From: Natronococcus pandeyae
GTDB lineage: Archaea; Halobacteriota; Halobacteria; Halobacteriales; Natrialbaceae
NCBI RefSeq assembly: GCF_008122205.1
Contig: NZ_PHNJ01000002.1
Span: forward strand, 496,001-560,000
Direction: 5' to 3'
DNA length: 64,000 bases
A model generated the notes under the pieces. It was not told the DNA's origin and did not search any database. It saw only the letters and a list, made by a program, of their open reading frames with translations. The position numbers and the translations under genes were made by a program. Every line of letters begins with the position of its first letter. Position 1 is the first letter of the stretch. Below, one piece after another: positions 8,191 through 16,033 of the stretch.

Positions 8191-8853
8191 CTAGAGTGGT
8201 CGATCGGACTCGGTGAGTCGCTCCCCGCTAACGCCCGTCAGAACCCGCGTCAGTATACGCCGCTCTCCGCGTCGGACGATCCCGCTCGCCGTCGATTTAT
8301 CGACGTCGAGTTTCGTCGCGAGTTCGTCGAGCGTGCACTCCCGAGGGACCTCGAAATACCCCTCTCGAAGCGCCGCCTCGAGCACCTCTCGCTGCCTGTC
8401 GGTGAGCAGCGCGGCCGTCTCTGCGGCCTCGACGATCGATCGGAGTTCGTACGGGTGGTCCGCCGCGTCGAGTACGTCTCGCAGCCGGTCGAACTCGGGG
8501 CGCGTCCCGGTGAAGTCCAGTTCGAACCAGCCGTCCTGAACGACGATCGGAAACTCGGGCGGGAGCGAAGACGCTTCGATGAACTTGTACAGTCCCGTAT
8601 CCCTCGTTCGGTACTTTGCGAGCGATCGATCGTCGGTCCCCTCGAGGCGCTGGTAGGTCTCGATGGAGGGGTGGCTCGTAATTTCCTCGGCGATGTCCCG
8701 AGGGTCCTCGGCGACGACTTCGCCTAGTTCTACCGCCGTCTCGCCGGTCTGGATGCCTGACAGCAGGCGGAAGGTCGCGCCGGGAAACGAACGAGACACC
8801 TCTGCGATCCAGGTTTCCTCCGGCAATCGGATCCGGATTGATGCTGAAATCAT
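8191..8853 (-). CDS. Bat-type HTH transcriptional regulator
   Basis: Haloarchaeal regulator of 220 residues with the bacterio-opsin-activator HTH (HTH_10) at its C-terminus (about residues 150-205: LTDRQREVLEAAL, YFEVPRE, LDELATKLDVDKST). The family segment that usually follows (ASGIVRRGERRIL) is present. The N-terminal half is a sensor-like domain of the kind found in this family, without REC, PAS or GAF motifs. It probably binds DNA in the cytoplasm and controls a small target set; neither ligand nor target is visible. A TATA-like GTATAGG lies about 22 nt before the ATG at 8853. The gene converges on the helicase gene. Confidence 0.85.
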   Translation of the reverse strand: MISASIRIRLPEETWIAEVSRSFPGATFRLLSGIQTGETAVELGEVVAEDPRDIAEEITSHPSIETYQRLEGTDDRSLAKYRTRDTGLYKFIEASSLPPEFPIVVQDGWFELDFTGTRPEFDRLRDVLDAADHPYELRSIVEAAETAALLTDRQREVLEAALREGYFEVPRECTLDELATKLDVDKSTASGIVRRGERRILTRVLTGVSGERLTESDRPL

Positions 8854-8998
8854 CGTCGTCTATCTGTCCTATACACGCGAGTGACCAACACTTCCAGGCC
8901 CGGTCTGATCCGGGTGCCGTAGCGACCACGACCGCGGCGCGCGGCTACGCCAACACGTTGGGGAAATACCTTCCTCGGCGTCCGACGTGATTCTACCC

Positions 8999-9478
8999 AT
9001 GTTCGGTGCGGAGAACGGCGCGCAGAATCGCCATGGAAGCGAGTACTGGGGACCGAAAAGTGTCGATACGCGACTCTACGGGTTGCTCGTTCTGGCGACG
9101 GGTTTCGGTGCTGGACACCACCTCGACCACGTCATCAGGGGCAACCACGTCGGCTGGCCGCTGATCCCGGAGGTCACGCCGTTCACGTACACCCTCGCGA
9201 TTTACCCGCTGATCGCGGTCGGGCTCTATCTGACGCTAACGGAGCGAGTCGGGGCGGAGTACTGGACGGTTCTTCTGGGTGCGCTCACCCTCGTCGTCGT
9301 CGCGACTCACTTCGGTCCGTGGGCGTCCGAGCCACCCCGGGACATCGTCGGCCCGTACGAGAGCACGTACGCCGGGTACGTCGCCCTCGCGTGGTTGTTC
9401 GGGCTCATCGGCACGTTACTGGTGGCGACGGTCTACTCCGCACATCGGTGGCGGTGGGCCCGTAGTGTACCGTCCTGA
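8999..9478 (+). CDS. Four-helix membrane protein
   Basis: Unrecognised integral membrane protein of 159 residues. Hydrophobic segments lie near residues 30-45, 63-83, 90-107 and 127-150. A histidine-rich motif GAGHHLDHVIRGNH between helices 1 and 2 could bind a metal or heme, which makes the protein worth noting, but no known motif matches exactly. ATG at 8999 was chosen over an in-frame GTG at 8987. The gene is divergent from the Bat-type regulator by 145 bp, so a regulator-target relation is possible but unproven. Confidence 0.7.
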   Translation: MFGAENGAQNRHGSEYWGPKSVDTRLYGLLVLATGFGAGHHLDHVIRGNHVGWPLIPEVTPFTYTLAIYPLIAVGLYLTLTERVGAEYWTVLLGALTLVVVATHFGPWASEPPRDIVGPYESTYAGYVALAWLFGLIGTLLVATVYSAHRWRWARSVPS

Positions 9479-9535
9479 TGAAGATGGCGCTACGCTATCC
9501 CGGAATCGGCTGGCCGACCGCTCGCGAGCGGTGAC

Positions 9536-9645
9536 TCAGTCGCCACTCGAGGCCTCGAGCGGTTCCGGCTCCCAGGCGTCGTAGCCGCCGGCCACCCGCG
9601 GTACGTACGATTTGACGACGAGAACGATGCACCTCCCGAGAAACC
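9536..9645 (-). pseudogene. Remnant of a rhodanese-like domain
   Basis: The last 35 or so codons of a minus-strand frame read ...IVLVVKSYVPRVAGGYDAWEPEPLEASSGD and stop at 9536. AGGYDAW is the typical closing motif of rhodanese (sulfurtransferase) domains, and the codons have strong GC at third positions. Upstream the frame loses all resemblance and no start or catalytic Cys loop is found, so this looks like the C-terminal scar of a deleted gene. The upstream limit is approximate. Confidence 0.4.
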
Positions 9646-9722
9646 TGCGGTACTTGCAGCGAACGAAGCCGGTCGGAGAAGTGATCGGACCGTTCGGTCC
9701 GCTTCGCACTCGAGGAGGTGTG

Positions 9723-10223
9723 CTACGACGGCAAGGAGACGCGGCTGACCGGTAGCTTGTACGTTCCGTCCCAGAACTCGAGTTCGCCGACGGTCCACCT
9801 GATCGAGTCGATCTCACGGTCGGCCAGCCGTTTCGCGGTCGCCTCGTCCCCCCCGCGGGCGAGAGTGACGTGGGGGACGTAGTCGTTCCCCTCGAGCCCC
9901 TCGACGACGCCGAACGTCTCGGTCAGCCTGTCGTGAAGCTGCTCGAGTCCGGGGCTCTCGACTGCGAGGTAGACGACGGGTGCCGATCCGAGCGGTGGGT
10001 CGGCGAAGTAGTCGACGCCGGTGATCCGCGCCTCGACGGCGGGTGCACCCTCGAGCGCGCGGTGCGTTCGGTGTTGCAACTGCGTGACGTGGTCGGCGTC
10101 GCCGAGGCGCTTGAGCAGACACGAGTGGTCCTCGCGAACGGTCTCGAACCCGACCAGTTCGGGATAGAGGGCGTCCGCGACCTCGCGAACGCGTCCGGGG
10201 ACCGGGACGTTGACGCTGTACAC
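9723..10223 (-). CDS. 2'-5' RNA ligase-like 2H phosphoesterase
   Basis: 2H phosphoesterase family protein of 166 residues. Two His-x-Ser/Thr-type motifs are visible: DHSCLL near residue 33 and PHVTLARGG near residue 117, the pair that forms the active site in LigT/ThpR-like proteins. Members open 2',3'-cyclic phosphates on RNA or nucleotides, and some join RNA ends in vitro. The first motif (HSC) deviates from the usual HxT/S at the third position, and HVTQL lies close by at about residue 45, so either could be the true first motif. The start is GTG at 10223 (VYSVNVPVPGRV). It is preceded in the same direction by a small membrane protein gene 7 bp upstream. Confidence 0.78.
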   Translation of the reverse strand: MYSVNVPVPGRVREVADALYPELVGFETVREDHSCLLKRLGDADHVTQLQHRTHRALEGAPAVEARITGVDYFADPPLGSAPVVYLAVESPGLEQLHDRLTETFGVVEGLEGNDYVPHVTLARGGDEATAKRLADREIDSIRWTVGELEFWDGTYKLPVSRVSLPS

Positions 10224-10230
10224 GTCTCCG

Positions 10231-10458
10231 TCAGTAGGGGCGACCGATGTATGAGTGTAGCGTTCTGCGCGACGAGATCCGATCGAGTAGCCAGAGAAGG
10301 ATCACGACGAGGATGGCGAGGATCAGCAGTGGCCGCAGCAGGGTGAGCAAGCCGCTGACGAGCACGCTCAGGATTTCGATCACGAGCAGAACGGCGACTG
10401 ACGCGAGGACGATTTTTAGCAGCGTTCCGACCTCGAGTGCACCGCGCGTATCAATCGT
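10231..10458 (-). CDS. Small membrane protein with non-standard start
   Basis: Frame of 75 codons encoding IDTRGALEVGTLLKIVLASV, a long hydrophobic region of probably two helices (about residues 12-58), and a basic tail SSRRTLHSYIGRPY. The codon pattern and helix layout are those of a real haloarchaeal membrane protein. No ATG, GTG or TTG precedes the coding part in frame; the codon where a start is expected is ACG (10458-10456), followed by ATT. Either a rare start is used or the ATG has mutated and the gene is dying. It would be followed 7 bp later by the 2H phosphoesterase gene, which suggests a shared mRNA. Confidence 0.45.
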   Translation of the reverse strand, partial: TIDTRGALEVGTLLKIVLASVAVLLVIEILSVLVSGLLTLLRPLLILAILVVILLWLLDRISSRRTLHSYIGRPY

Positions 10459-10516
10459 ACTGAATGATGTCGAAGAACAATCTAAAAAACACTCCGTCGT
10501 CGTGGTCGGAAAGACC

Positions 10517-10522
10517 TATTTA
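10517..10522 (+). promoter_or_regulatory. TATA box of the membrane-anchored HTH gene
   Basis: TATTTA centred 27 nt before the ATG at 10546, the spacing of a leaderless archaeal promoter. Confidence 0.5.
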
Positions 10523-10545
10523 GACGGCTCCATCATCTCTTTGTA

Positions 10546-11670
10546 ATGGATGTGAGGGGGCTGCGGGCCCTGGTGGTGCTCGTGGTGGTGGTCGGGTGCC
10601 TGGTCGTGCCGATTCCGGCTGCGTCGGCTGTGGTGGCTGACGGGGGCGGCGAGACCGAGCAGCTGACGCTACAGGAGGAGGAGGACGAACCGGAGGCGGA
10701 CGACGAGGGTCTCCAGCTCGACGACGCAGACGAGATCCACATCGACATCTACCTGTACGAGAACGGTTCGGCGACGTTCGTCGTCGATTATCGGTTCCCC
10801 ATCAACGACGAGAACGAATCGGAGGAGGAGTGGCAGGCGTTCCGTGACGACCTCGAGTCGAACCCCGGCGAGTACCTCGAGTCGGAGGAAGAAGACTGGA
10901 CCGACGTCGCGACAGACGGCGAAAACGCGACGGATCGAGAGATGAACCTCTCGAATTTCACCGTCAGTGTCGACGAAAGCTCCGCGCCGAGGGACCTGGG
11001 CCACGTCGAGTTCACCTTCGAGTGGTCGTCGTTCTCCCACGTCGAACTGAACCGAATCGAGGCGGGCGACGCGCTGTCGGGCTTTACGCTCATGGGTGAT
11101 ACGACCCTGCAGGTGTTCTGGCCGGAGAGCTATTCGGCCTACGATATCGATCCGGACTCCGACGACCGGGGCGAGGGGTCGGTCTTCTGGGACGGGGACG
11201 GAACCGAGTTTACCGACGATCAGCCCCGAATCGTCCTGATCGAAAACAGCGAAGCCACCGACGAACCGACCGAAACCGAGGAGGGTCCGGCGATGCCGTG
11301 GCTCGCAGTCGTCGGTGCGCTCGCGCTGCTGGCCGCTCTCGCAGTCGTCGGCTGGTGGCTCAGATACCGACGCGAACCGGATCCCGGAGTCGAGAGCCGC
11401 AGCGAACCGCCGGCAGACGCCGGCGAGACGCCACAGGAGGGGCCGCCACCGGAACTGCTGAGCAACGAAGAGCGCGTCTTGCACCTGCTCGAGCAGCGCG
11501 GCGGCCGGGTCAAACAGCAAGAGGTCGTCTCGGAACTCGACTGGACCGAGGCGAAGACCAGTCAGGTCGTCAGTGGTCTCCGCGAGAACGGCGAGGTCGA
11601 GGTCTTCCGCATCGGCCGGGAGAACGTCCTCGCGCTTCCGACGGAGGACGGTGAGGACTCCGAAGAGTAG
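10546..11670 (+). CDS. Membrane-anchored winged-helix regulator
   Basis: Protein of 374 residues with four parts: a signal peptide (about 1-28, ending PIPAASA), an acidic exported domain (30-240, beta-rich with DIYLYENGSATFVVDYRFP), one transmembrane helix (about 247-268, LAVVGALALLAALAVVGWWL), and a cytoplasmic winged helix (about 305-362: LSNEERVLHLLEQRGGRVKQ, EVVSELDWTEAKTSQVV). This order, an outside sensor joined to an inside DNA-binding domain, matches a haloarchaeal group I associate with DUF7345/DUF7343, a label recalled and not checked. The HTH resembles those that respond to surface or envelope signals. It stands alone, 302 bp before argG. Confidence 0.82.
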   Translation: MDVRGLRALVVLVVVVGCLVVPIPAASAVVADGGGETEQLTLQEEEDEPEADDEGLQLDDADEIHIDIYLYENGSATFVVDYRFPINDENESEEEWQAFRDDLESNPGEYLESEEEDWTDVATDGENATDREMNLSNFTVSVDESSAPRDLGHVEFTFEWSSFSHVELNRIEAGDALSGFTLMGDTTLQVFWPESYSAYDIDPDSDDRGEGSVFWDGDGTEFTDDQPRIVLIENSEATDEPTETEEGPAMPWLAVVGALALLAALAVVGWWLRYRREPDPGVESRSEPPADAGETPQEGPPPELLSNEERVLHLLEQRGGRVKQQEVVSELDWTEAKTSQVVSGLRENGEVEVFRIGRENVLALPTEDGEDSEE

Positions 11671-11972
11671 CCACGACTCACGTAACTCTTGCCACTCGGG
11701 TAGGGTTTAAGAGGATCCAGTTTCTTAGAAGTGAGCAATGAGGCGCTCTATCGAGCATTCGGTCGCTCTTCTCGATACCGATGGAGCCGTCGTGCCGCGA
11801 CGACCGCGACGACCGGGCCTTTGAGCCCACACTATACCTTACCCCCTGTTCCCCGATTGCTTTCGCTTCCCGAAAATCCCCGATTTTCACGTGTAGAGTG
11901 CTCTATTCGACTATTTTACGATCCACAAACCAACGAATTTAATACCATCCTTCTGCTTCACTCGAGTACGAC
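11671..11972. other. Leader region of the arginine operon
   Basis: About 300 bp with no supported gene. The right end holds a likely argG promoter, TTTAATAC at 11938-11945, about 31 nt before the ATG. A second TATA-like element GGTTTAAGAG lies near 11705 and could drive a longer leader. Short open frames here lack coding character. Confidence 0.5.
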
Positions 11973-13202
11973 ATGACACGCGTTGCACTCGCGTTCTCGG
12001 GCGGACTCGACACGACGGTCTGTGTGCCGCTGCTCGAGGAGGAGTACGGATACGACGACGTCATCGGAGTCACCGTCGACGTCGGACAACCGGAATCGGA
12101 GTTCGAAGAAGCCGAGGAAACCGCCGAGGCACTCGGACTCGAACACTACGTCGTCGACGCCAAAGACGAGTTCGCCGACCTCTGTCTCGAGAGCGTCCGC
12201 GCGAACGCGACCTACCAGGGCTACCCGCTCGGAACCGCACTCGCGCGGCCAGTGATCGCGAGCGCGATCCTCGAGGTCGCCGAAGAACAGGACTGTACCG
12301 GCATCGCCCACGGCTGTACGGGCAAAGGGAACGATCAACTTCGCTTCGAAGCGGTCTGGCGCAGCTCCGATCTCGAAGTGATCGCGCCCGTCCGCGAACT
12401 CGGACTCACGCGCGAGTGGGAGAACGAGTACGCAGAAGAGAAGAACCTGCCCGTCGAGGGCGGCGGCGGCGGCAAGTGGTCGGTCGACACCAACCTCTGG
12501 AGCCGTTCGGTCGAGGGCGACAAGCTCGAGGATCCGAGCTACGTCCCGCCGGAGGAGATCTACGAGTGGACGCAGGCGCCGACCGGTGACAGCCAGGAGA
12601 TCGAGATCGAGTTCGAGGAGGGCTACCCCGTCGCCGTCGACAGCGTCGAGTACGACCCCGTCGACCTCGTCGAACACCTCAACGGGGTGGCCGGCGCCTA
12701 CGGCGTCGGTCGCACCGACTCGATGGAAGACCGCATGCTCGGTCTCAAGGTGCGCGAGAACTACGAGCACCCCGCCGCGACGACGCTGCTCAACGCCCAC
12801 GAGGCCCTCGAGGGACTCGTCCTCACCCAGGAGGAACGCGAGTTCAAGCAGTTGATCGACCAGAAGTGGTCGAAGAAGGGCTACGAGGGACTGATCGACG
12901 CCCCGCTCGTGAGCGCGCTCGAGGGCTTCATCGACGAGACCCAGCAGCGCGTCACCGGGACGGTGACGATCCGCTTCGAGGGCGGGCAGGCTCGCGCGGT
13001 CGCCCGCGACAGCACGTACGCCGCGTACTCGGCCGAACACGCCTCCTTCAACACCGAGACGGTCGGCAAGATCAAACAGGAGGACGCCACGGGCGTCGCG
13101 AAGTACCACGGCTTCCAGCGCCGTCTCGCCAACGAGTCGATCGCGGCGAACGCCGACGACGAGGACGCAGTCGAACTCGCGACCGACGGGTGCGAGGAGT
13201 AG
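11973..13202 (+). CDS. argG: Argininosuccinate synthase
   Basis: Argininosuccinate synthase of 409 residues, which condenses citrulline and aspartate with ATP to argininosuccinate in the cytoplasm. The N-terminal pyrophosphatase loop ALAFSGGLDTTV (about residues 5-16) and HGCTGKGNDQ in the first third are diagnostic. The family blocks YGVGRTD and MEDRMLGLK are also present. Length fits the family. It is the first gene of an operon whose next start codon (13203) directly follows its stop, so argG and argH are translationally coupled. A TATA-like TTTAATAC lies about 31 nt upstream. Confidence 0.97.
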   Translation: MTRVALAFSGGLDTTVCVPLLEEEYGYDDVIGVTVDVGQPESEFEEAEETAEALGLEHYVVDAKDEFADLCLESVRANATYQGYPLGTALARPVIASAILEVAEEQDCTGIAHGCTGKGNDQLRFEAVWRSSDLEVIAPVRELGLTREWENEYAEEKNLPVEGGGGGKWSVDTNLWSRSVEGDKLEDPSYVPPEEIYEWTQAPTGDSQEIEIEFEEGYPVAVDSVEYDPVDLVEHLNGVAGAYGVGRTDSMEDRMLGLKVRENYEHPAATTLLNAHEALEGLVLTQEEREFKQLIDQKWSKKGYEGLIDAPLVSALEGFIDETQQRVTGTVTIRFEGGQARAVARDSTYAAYSAEHASFNTETVGKIKQEDATGVAKYHGFQRRLANESIAANADDEDAVELATDGCEE

Positions 13203-14729
13203 ATGAGCGGAGAGAAAGCTCCCGGCGGTTCGATGGATGGCTCCGACGAGTCGGGTGTCGTCCGGCGGGACCGTTTTAGCGGTGGTCCCGCGCGGAGCTT
13301 TCTCTCCTCGCTCGCGGCTGACGAGCGGATTTTCGAGGCCGACCTCGAGGTCGACCGTGCACACTCGGTCATGCTCGCCGAACAGGGGATCGTCGAGGAC
13401 GACACCGCGGGATCGATCCTGACCGCGCTGGACGCCATCGAGGTCGACGGTCACGACTCGCTACCCGACGGTGAGGACGTCCACGAGGCGATCGAGACGG
13501 CGGTCATCGAGCGCATCGGCGAAGCGGGCGGCAAGATGCACACCGCGCGCTCACGCAACGACGAGGTCGCGACCTGTATCCGCTACCGCCTTCGCGAGGA
13601 CGTCCTCGAGGCGCTCGAGACGACGCTCGCGCTGCGCGAGGCGCTGACCGCGGTCGCCGAGGCGCACACGGAGACGATCATGCCCGGCTACACGCACCTT
13701 CAGCCCGCCCAGCCGACTACCGTCGCCCACTGGGCGCTCTCCTACGAGGGTGCGGTTCGTCGCGACACCGAACGGCTGCTCGAGGCCTACGAGCGGATCA
13801 ACGAGTCCCCGCTGGGTGGCGCAGCTTTCGCGGGAACGACGTTCGAGATCGACCGCGAGCGGACGGCCGACCTGCTGGGCTTCGACGGGATCGTCGAAAA
13901 TTCGATGGACGCCTCCTCGAGCCGGGACTTCCTGCTCGAGACGACGCAGGCGCTGTCGACCCACGCGACGACGCTGTCCGGCATCGCGGAGGATCTGATC
14001 ATCTTCGCGAACCGCGGCTTCGTCGACCTCGCGGACGACTACTCCTCGACGTCGTCGATCATGCCCCAGAAGAAGAACCCGGACACGCTCGAACTCGTCC
14101 GCGCGGTCGCGGGCGACGCGGCGGGCGGCGTCCAGGGGCTGACGACGACGCTCAAGGGGCTCCCCCGCGCGTACAACCGCGATCTCCAGCGGGCGACGAC
14201 CCACGCCTGGGAGACCGTCGACGCCGTAACGGAGGCCGGCGAAGTCGCCGCCGGCGCCGTCGCGACGGCCGACTGGAACGAGGACGCCCTCGCCGCCGAA
14301 GCGGGCGACGGCTTCTCGACGGCGACCGGCGTCGCCGACCTGCTGGCTGCGAACGGGCTGCCGTTCAGGACTGCTCACGAGATGGTTGCGAGCGCGGCGC
14401 AACGCGCCGCGAAAACGAGCGGTGAAACCGCGAGTAGCGCGGCCGACGGGGGAGGCGACTACGACGCACTCGAGGCCGCCGCCGAAGACGTCCTGGACGA
14501 ACCCCTCGAGTCCTACGTCGATCCCGGCGCCGTCGAGGACGCGCTCGATCCCGCGAAGAGCGTCGCGAGCCGCGACTCGCAGGGCGGTCCCGCACCCGAA
14601 GCGGTGACTCCCCAGATCGAGTCGGCCCGCGACGCGCTCGAGAGCCACGAGGCGACGCACGCGGAGATGGCGGAAGCGCTCGAGGCGGCTCACACGGCCC
14701 TTCGCGAGGAGGTGAACGACTATGTCTGA
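13203..14729 (+). CDS. argH: Argininosuccinate lyase, with hairpin-coded insertion
   Basis: Argininosuccinate lyase of 508 residues, releasing arginine and fumarate. The signature SSIMPQKKNP (about 282-291) and MHTARSRNDEVAT near residue 112 are intact. The protein is longer than usual (about 460-490). Part of the excess is an extended N-terminus MSGEKAPGGSMDGSDESG; another part is a low-complexity stretch near residues 397-417 (QRAAKTSGETASSAADGGGD), where the DNA forms two perfect hairpins like those of the intergenic arrays. A 14-bp inverted repeat surrounds the 5' end of the gene (13209-13307). The gene abuts argG without a gap. Confidence 0.95.
   Translation: MSGEKAPGGSMDGSDESGVVRRDRFSGGPARSFLSSLAADERIFEADLEVDRAHSVMLAEQGIVEDDTAGSILTALDAIEVDGHDSLPDGEDVHEAIETAVIERIGEAGGKMHTARSRNDEVATCIRYRLREDVLEALETTLALREALTAVAEAHTETIMPGYTHLQPAQPTTVAHWALSYEGAVRRDTERLLEAYERINESPLGGAAFAGTTFEIDRERTADLLGFDGIVENSMDASSSRDFLLETTQALSTHATTLSGIAEDLIIFANRGFVDLADDYSSTSSIMPQKKNPDTLELVRAVAGDAAGGVQGLTTTLKGLPRAYNRDLQRATTHAWETVDAVTEAGEVAAGAVATADWNEDALAAEAGDGFSTATGVADLLAANGLPFRTAHEMVASAAQRAAKTSGETASSAADGGGDYDALEAAAEDVLDEPLESYVDPGAVEDALDPAKSVASRDSQGGPAPEAVTPQIESARDALESHEATHAEMAEALEAAHTALREEVNDYV
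13209..13307 (+). repeat. Nested inverted repeat at the start of argH
   Basis: GGAGAGAAAGCTCC (13209-13222) is the exact reverse complement of GGAGCTTTCTCTCC (13294-13307). Inside it GCGGGACC (13265-13272) pairs with GGTCCCGC (13284-13291). In mRNA this would fold the first 35 codons of argH into a two-tier stem. Confidence 0.65.
14393..14434. repeat. Two perfect hairpins inside argH
   Basis: CGCGGCGC (14393-14400) / GCGCCGCG (14404-14411) with loop AAC, then GCGGT (14419-14423) / ACCGC (14427-14431) with loop GAA. The 18-nt string GAGCGGTGAAACCGCGAG at 14417-14434 recurs exactly at 53485-53502 in the intergenic array. The segment codes the low-complexity insertion of ArgH. Confidence 0.65.
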
Positions 14730-14951
14730 GTTCCCCTCGTTCAGTCCGAGTCCGCGATCACCGCGATCGCCGCCCGCAGGTGAGCGACGACCCTGCAGGC
14801 GAGCGGGAATTCCGCTCCCGCCGCCGCCGTCCCCGCCGGGGGACGATACATATTCCAAATGATATACGGAACAAAAACTGCCGGAAAATAGCCACTCCAC
14901 GCCGTTAGAGGGTAGTATAGATTATATAATTTTGTTGTTAGGTTCGAAGGG

Positions 14952-14957
14952 TTTAAG
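14952..14957 (+). promoter_or_regulatory. Possible internal TATA element before lysW
   Basis: TTTAAG centred about 30 nt before the lysW ATG, inside a 255-bp gap after argH that is clearly AT-richer than its surroundings. Another AT-rich block, ATTATATAAT, lies at 14921-14930. Either could start a second transcript for the downstream seven genes. Confidence 0.4.
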
Positions 14958-14984
14958 GGTACCGCGCTCCCAGTTGGGAATACA

Positions 14985-15149
14985 ATGACAGAATGCGTCG
15001 AGTGTGGGGCAGAAGTGTCCCTGCACGACGATCTGGAAGTGGGAGAGATCGTTGACTGTACGACCTGCGGAGCCGAACTGGAAGTCGTCGACACCGAGCC
15101 GCCAGTCCTCGAGCGAGCCCCGGAGCTCGAAGAGGACTGGGGTGAGTGA
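14985..15149 (+). CDS. lysW: Amino-group carrier protein LysW/ArgW
   Basis: Carrier protein of 54 residues. It has a zinc ribbon with two Cys pairs (CVEC and CTTC) and ends in EEDWGE, whose terminal glutamate gamma-carboxylate accepts the substrate amino group in the LysW family. In archaea using this route the carrier protects glutamate (or 2-aminoadipate) during its conversion to ornithine (or lysine) and guides enzymes by its acidic surface. The neighbours are argX, argC, argB, argD and argE, so arginine is the likely product here. Its stop overlaps the GTG start of argX by four bases (GTGA). Confidence 0.93.
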   Translation: MTECVECGAEVSLHDDLEVGEIVDCTTCGAELEVVDTEPPVLERAPELEEDWGE

Positions 15150-16033
15150 CCTTGCAGATAGGAATCCTCTACTCCCGGATCCGCAAGGACGAGAAGCTCC
15201 TCCTGAACGAGCTTCGCGAGCGCGATCACGAAATCACGAAGATCGACGTCCGCAAGCAGACGTTCGATATCAGTGAGGCACCCGAGGAGTTCGACGACCT
15301 CGATGTCGTCGTCGACCGCTGTCTCGCCACGAGTCGGAGCCTGTACGCCACGCAGTTCTTCGAGGCGTACGGCATCCCCGTGGTCAACAGCCACGAGACG
15401 GCCGACATCTGCGCGGACAAGGTGAAAAACAGCCTCGCGCTCGAGAAGGCGGGCGTCCCCACGCCCGCGACGAAAGTCGCGTTCACGAAGGAGACCGCGA
15501 TGGAGGCCATCGAGGAGTTTGGCTACCCCTGCGTCCTCAAACCCGTCGTGGGTTCGTGGGGTCGCCTGATGGCCAAGATCGATTCCCCCGACGCGGCCGA
15601 GGCCATCCTCGAGCACAAGGCCACCCTCGGTCACTACGAGCACAAGGTGTTCTACGTCCAGGAGTTCGTCGAGAAACCCGGACGGGACATCCGCGTACTC
15701 GCGACCGACGGCGAACCGATCGCCGGCATGGTCCGCTCGTCGGACCACTGGATCACGAACGCCGCGAAGGGTGCCGAGACGGACGTCTTCGAGCCCGACG
15801 AGGAAGCGACGGAACTCGTCCAGAAGGCCAGCGACGCCGTCGGCGGCGGGCTGCTCGGTATCGACCTCATGGAAACTGAAGACGGGTATACCGTCCACGA
15901 GGTCAACCACACGGTCGAGTTCAAGGCGCTCGACGGCGCCGTCGACACCGACGTCGCCGGAACCGTCGTCGACTGGCTCGAGGAGAAGGCAGCCGAGAAC
16001 GACGACGCCCAGGAAGTCGAGGTGACCTTCTGA
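15146..16033 (+). CDS. argX: LysW-glutamate ligase ArgX/LysX
   Basis: ATP-grasp ligase of the RimK/LysX group, 295 residues, attaching the amino group of glutamate to the C-terminus of the carrier protein. The N-terminus IGILYSRIRKDEKLLLNEL is typical, and the ATP-grasp core follows (PCVLKPVVGSWGRLM, the EFVEKPGRDIRVL strand and EVNHTVEFK with metal ligands near residue 255). Substrate choice between glutamate and aminoadipate depends on a short motif that I cannot score reliably; the operon argues for glutamate. GTG at 15146 overlaps the lysW stop; the in-frame TTG at 15152 is another option. Confidence 0.92.
   Translation: MTLQIGILYSRIRKDEKLLLNELRERDHEITKIDVRKQTFDISEAPEEFDDLDVVVDRCLATSRSLYATQFFEAYGIPVVNSHETADICADKVKNSLALEKAGVPTPATKVAFTKETAMEAIEEFGYPCVLKPVVGSWGRLMAKIDSPDAAEAILEHKATLGHYEHKVFYVQEFVEKPGRDIRVLATDGEPIAGMVRSSDHWITNAAKGAETDVFEPDEEATELVQKASDAVGGGLLGIDLMETEDGYTVHEVNHTVEFKALDGAVDTDVAGTVVDWLEEKAAENDDAQEVEVTF

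Noticed and set aside
9478-9722. Complete sulfurtransferase gene
   Set aside because: Only the closing AGGYDAW part of a rhodanese fold is found; the catalytic Cys region is missing.
11731-11976. Frame of 81 codons before argG
   Set aside because: Overlaps the argG promoter and start; composition is not that of haloarchaeal proteins.
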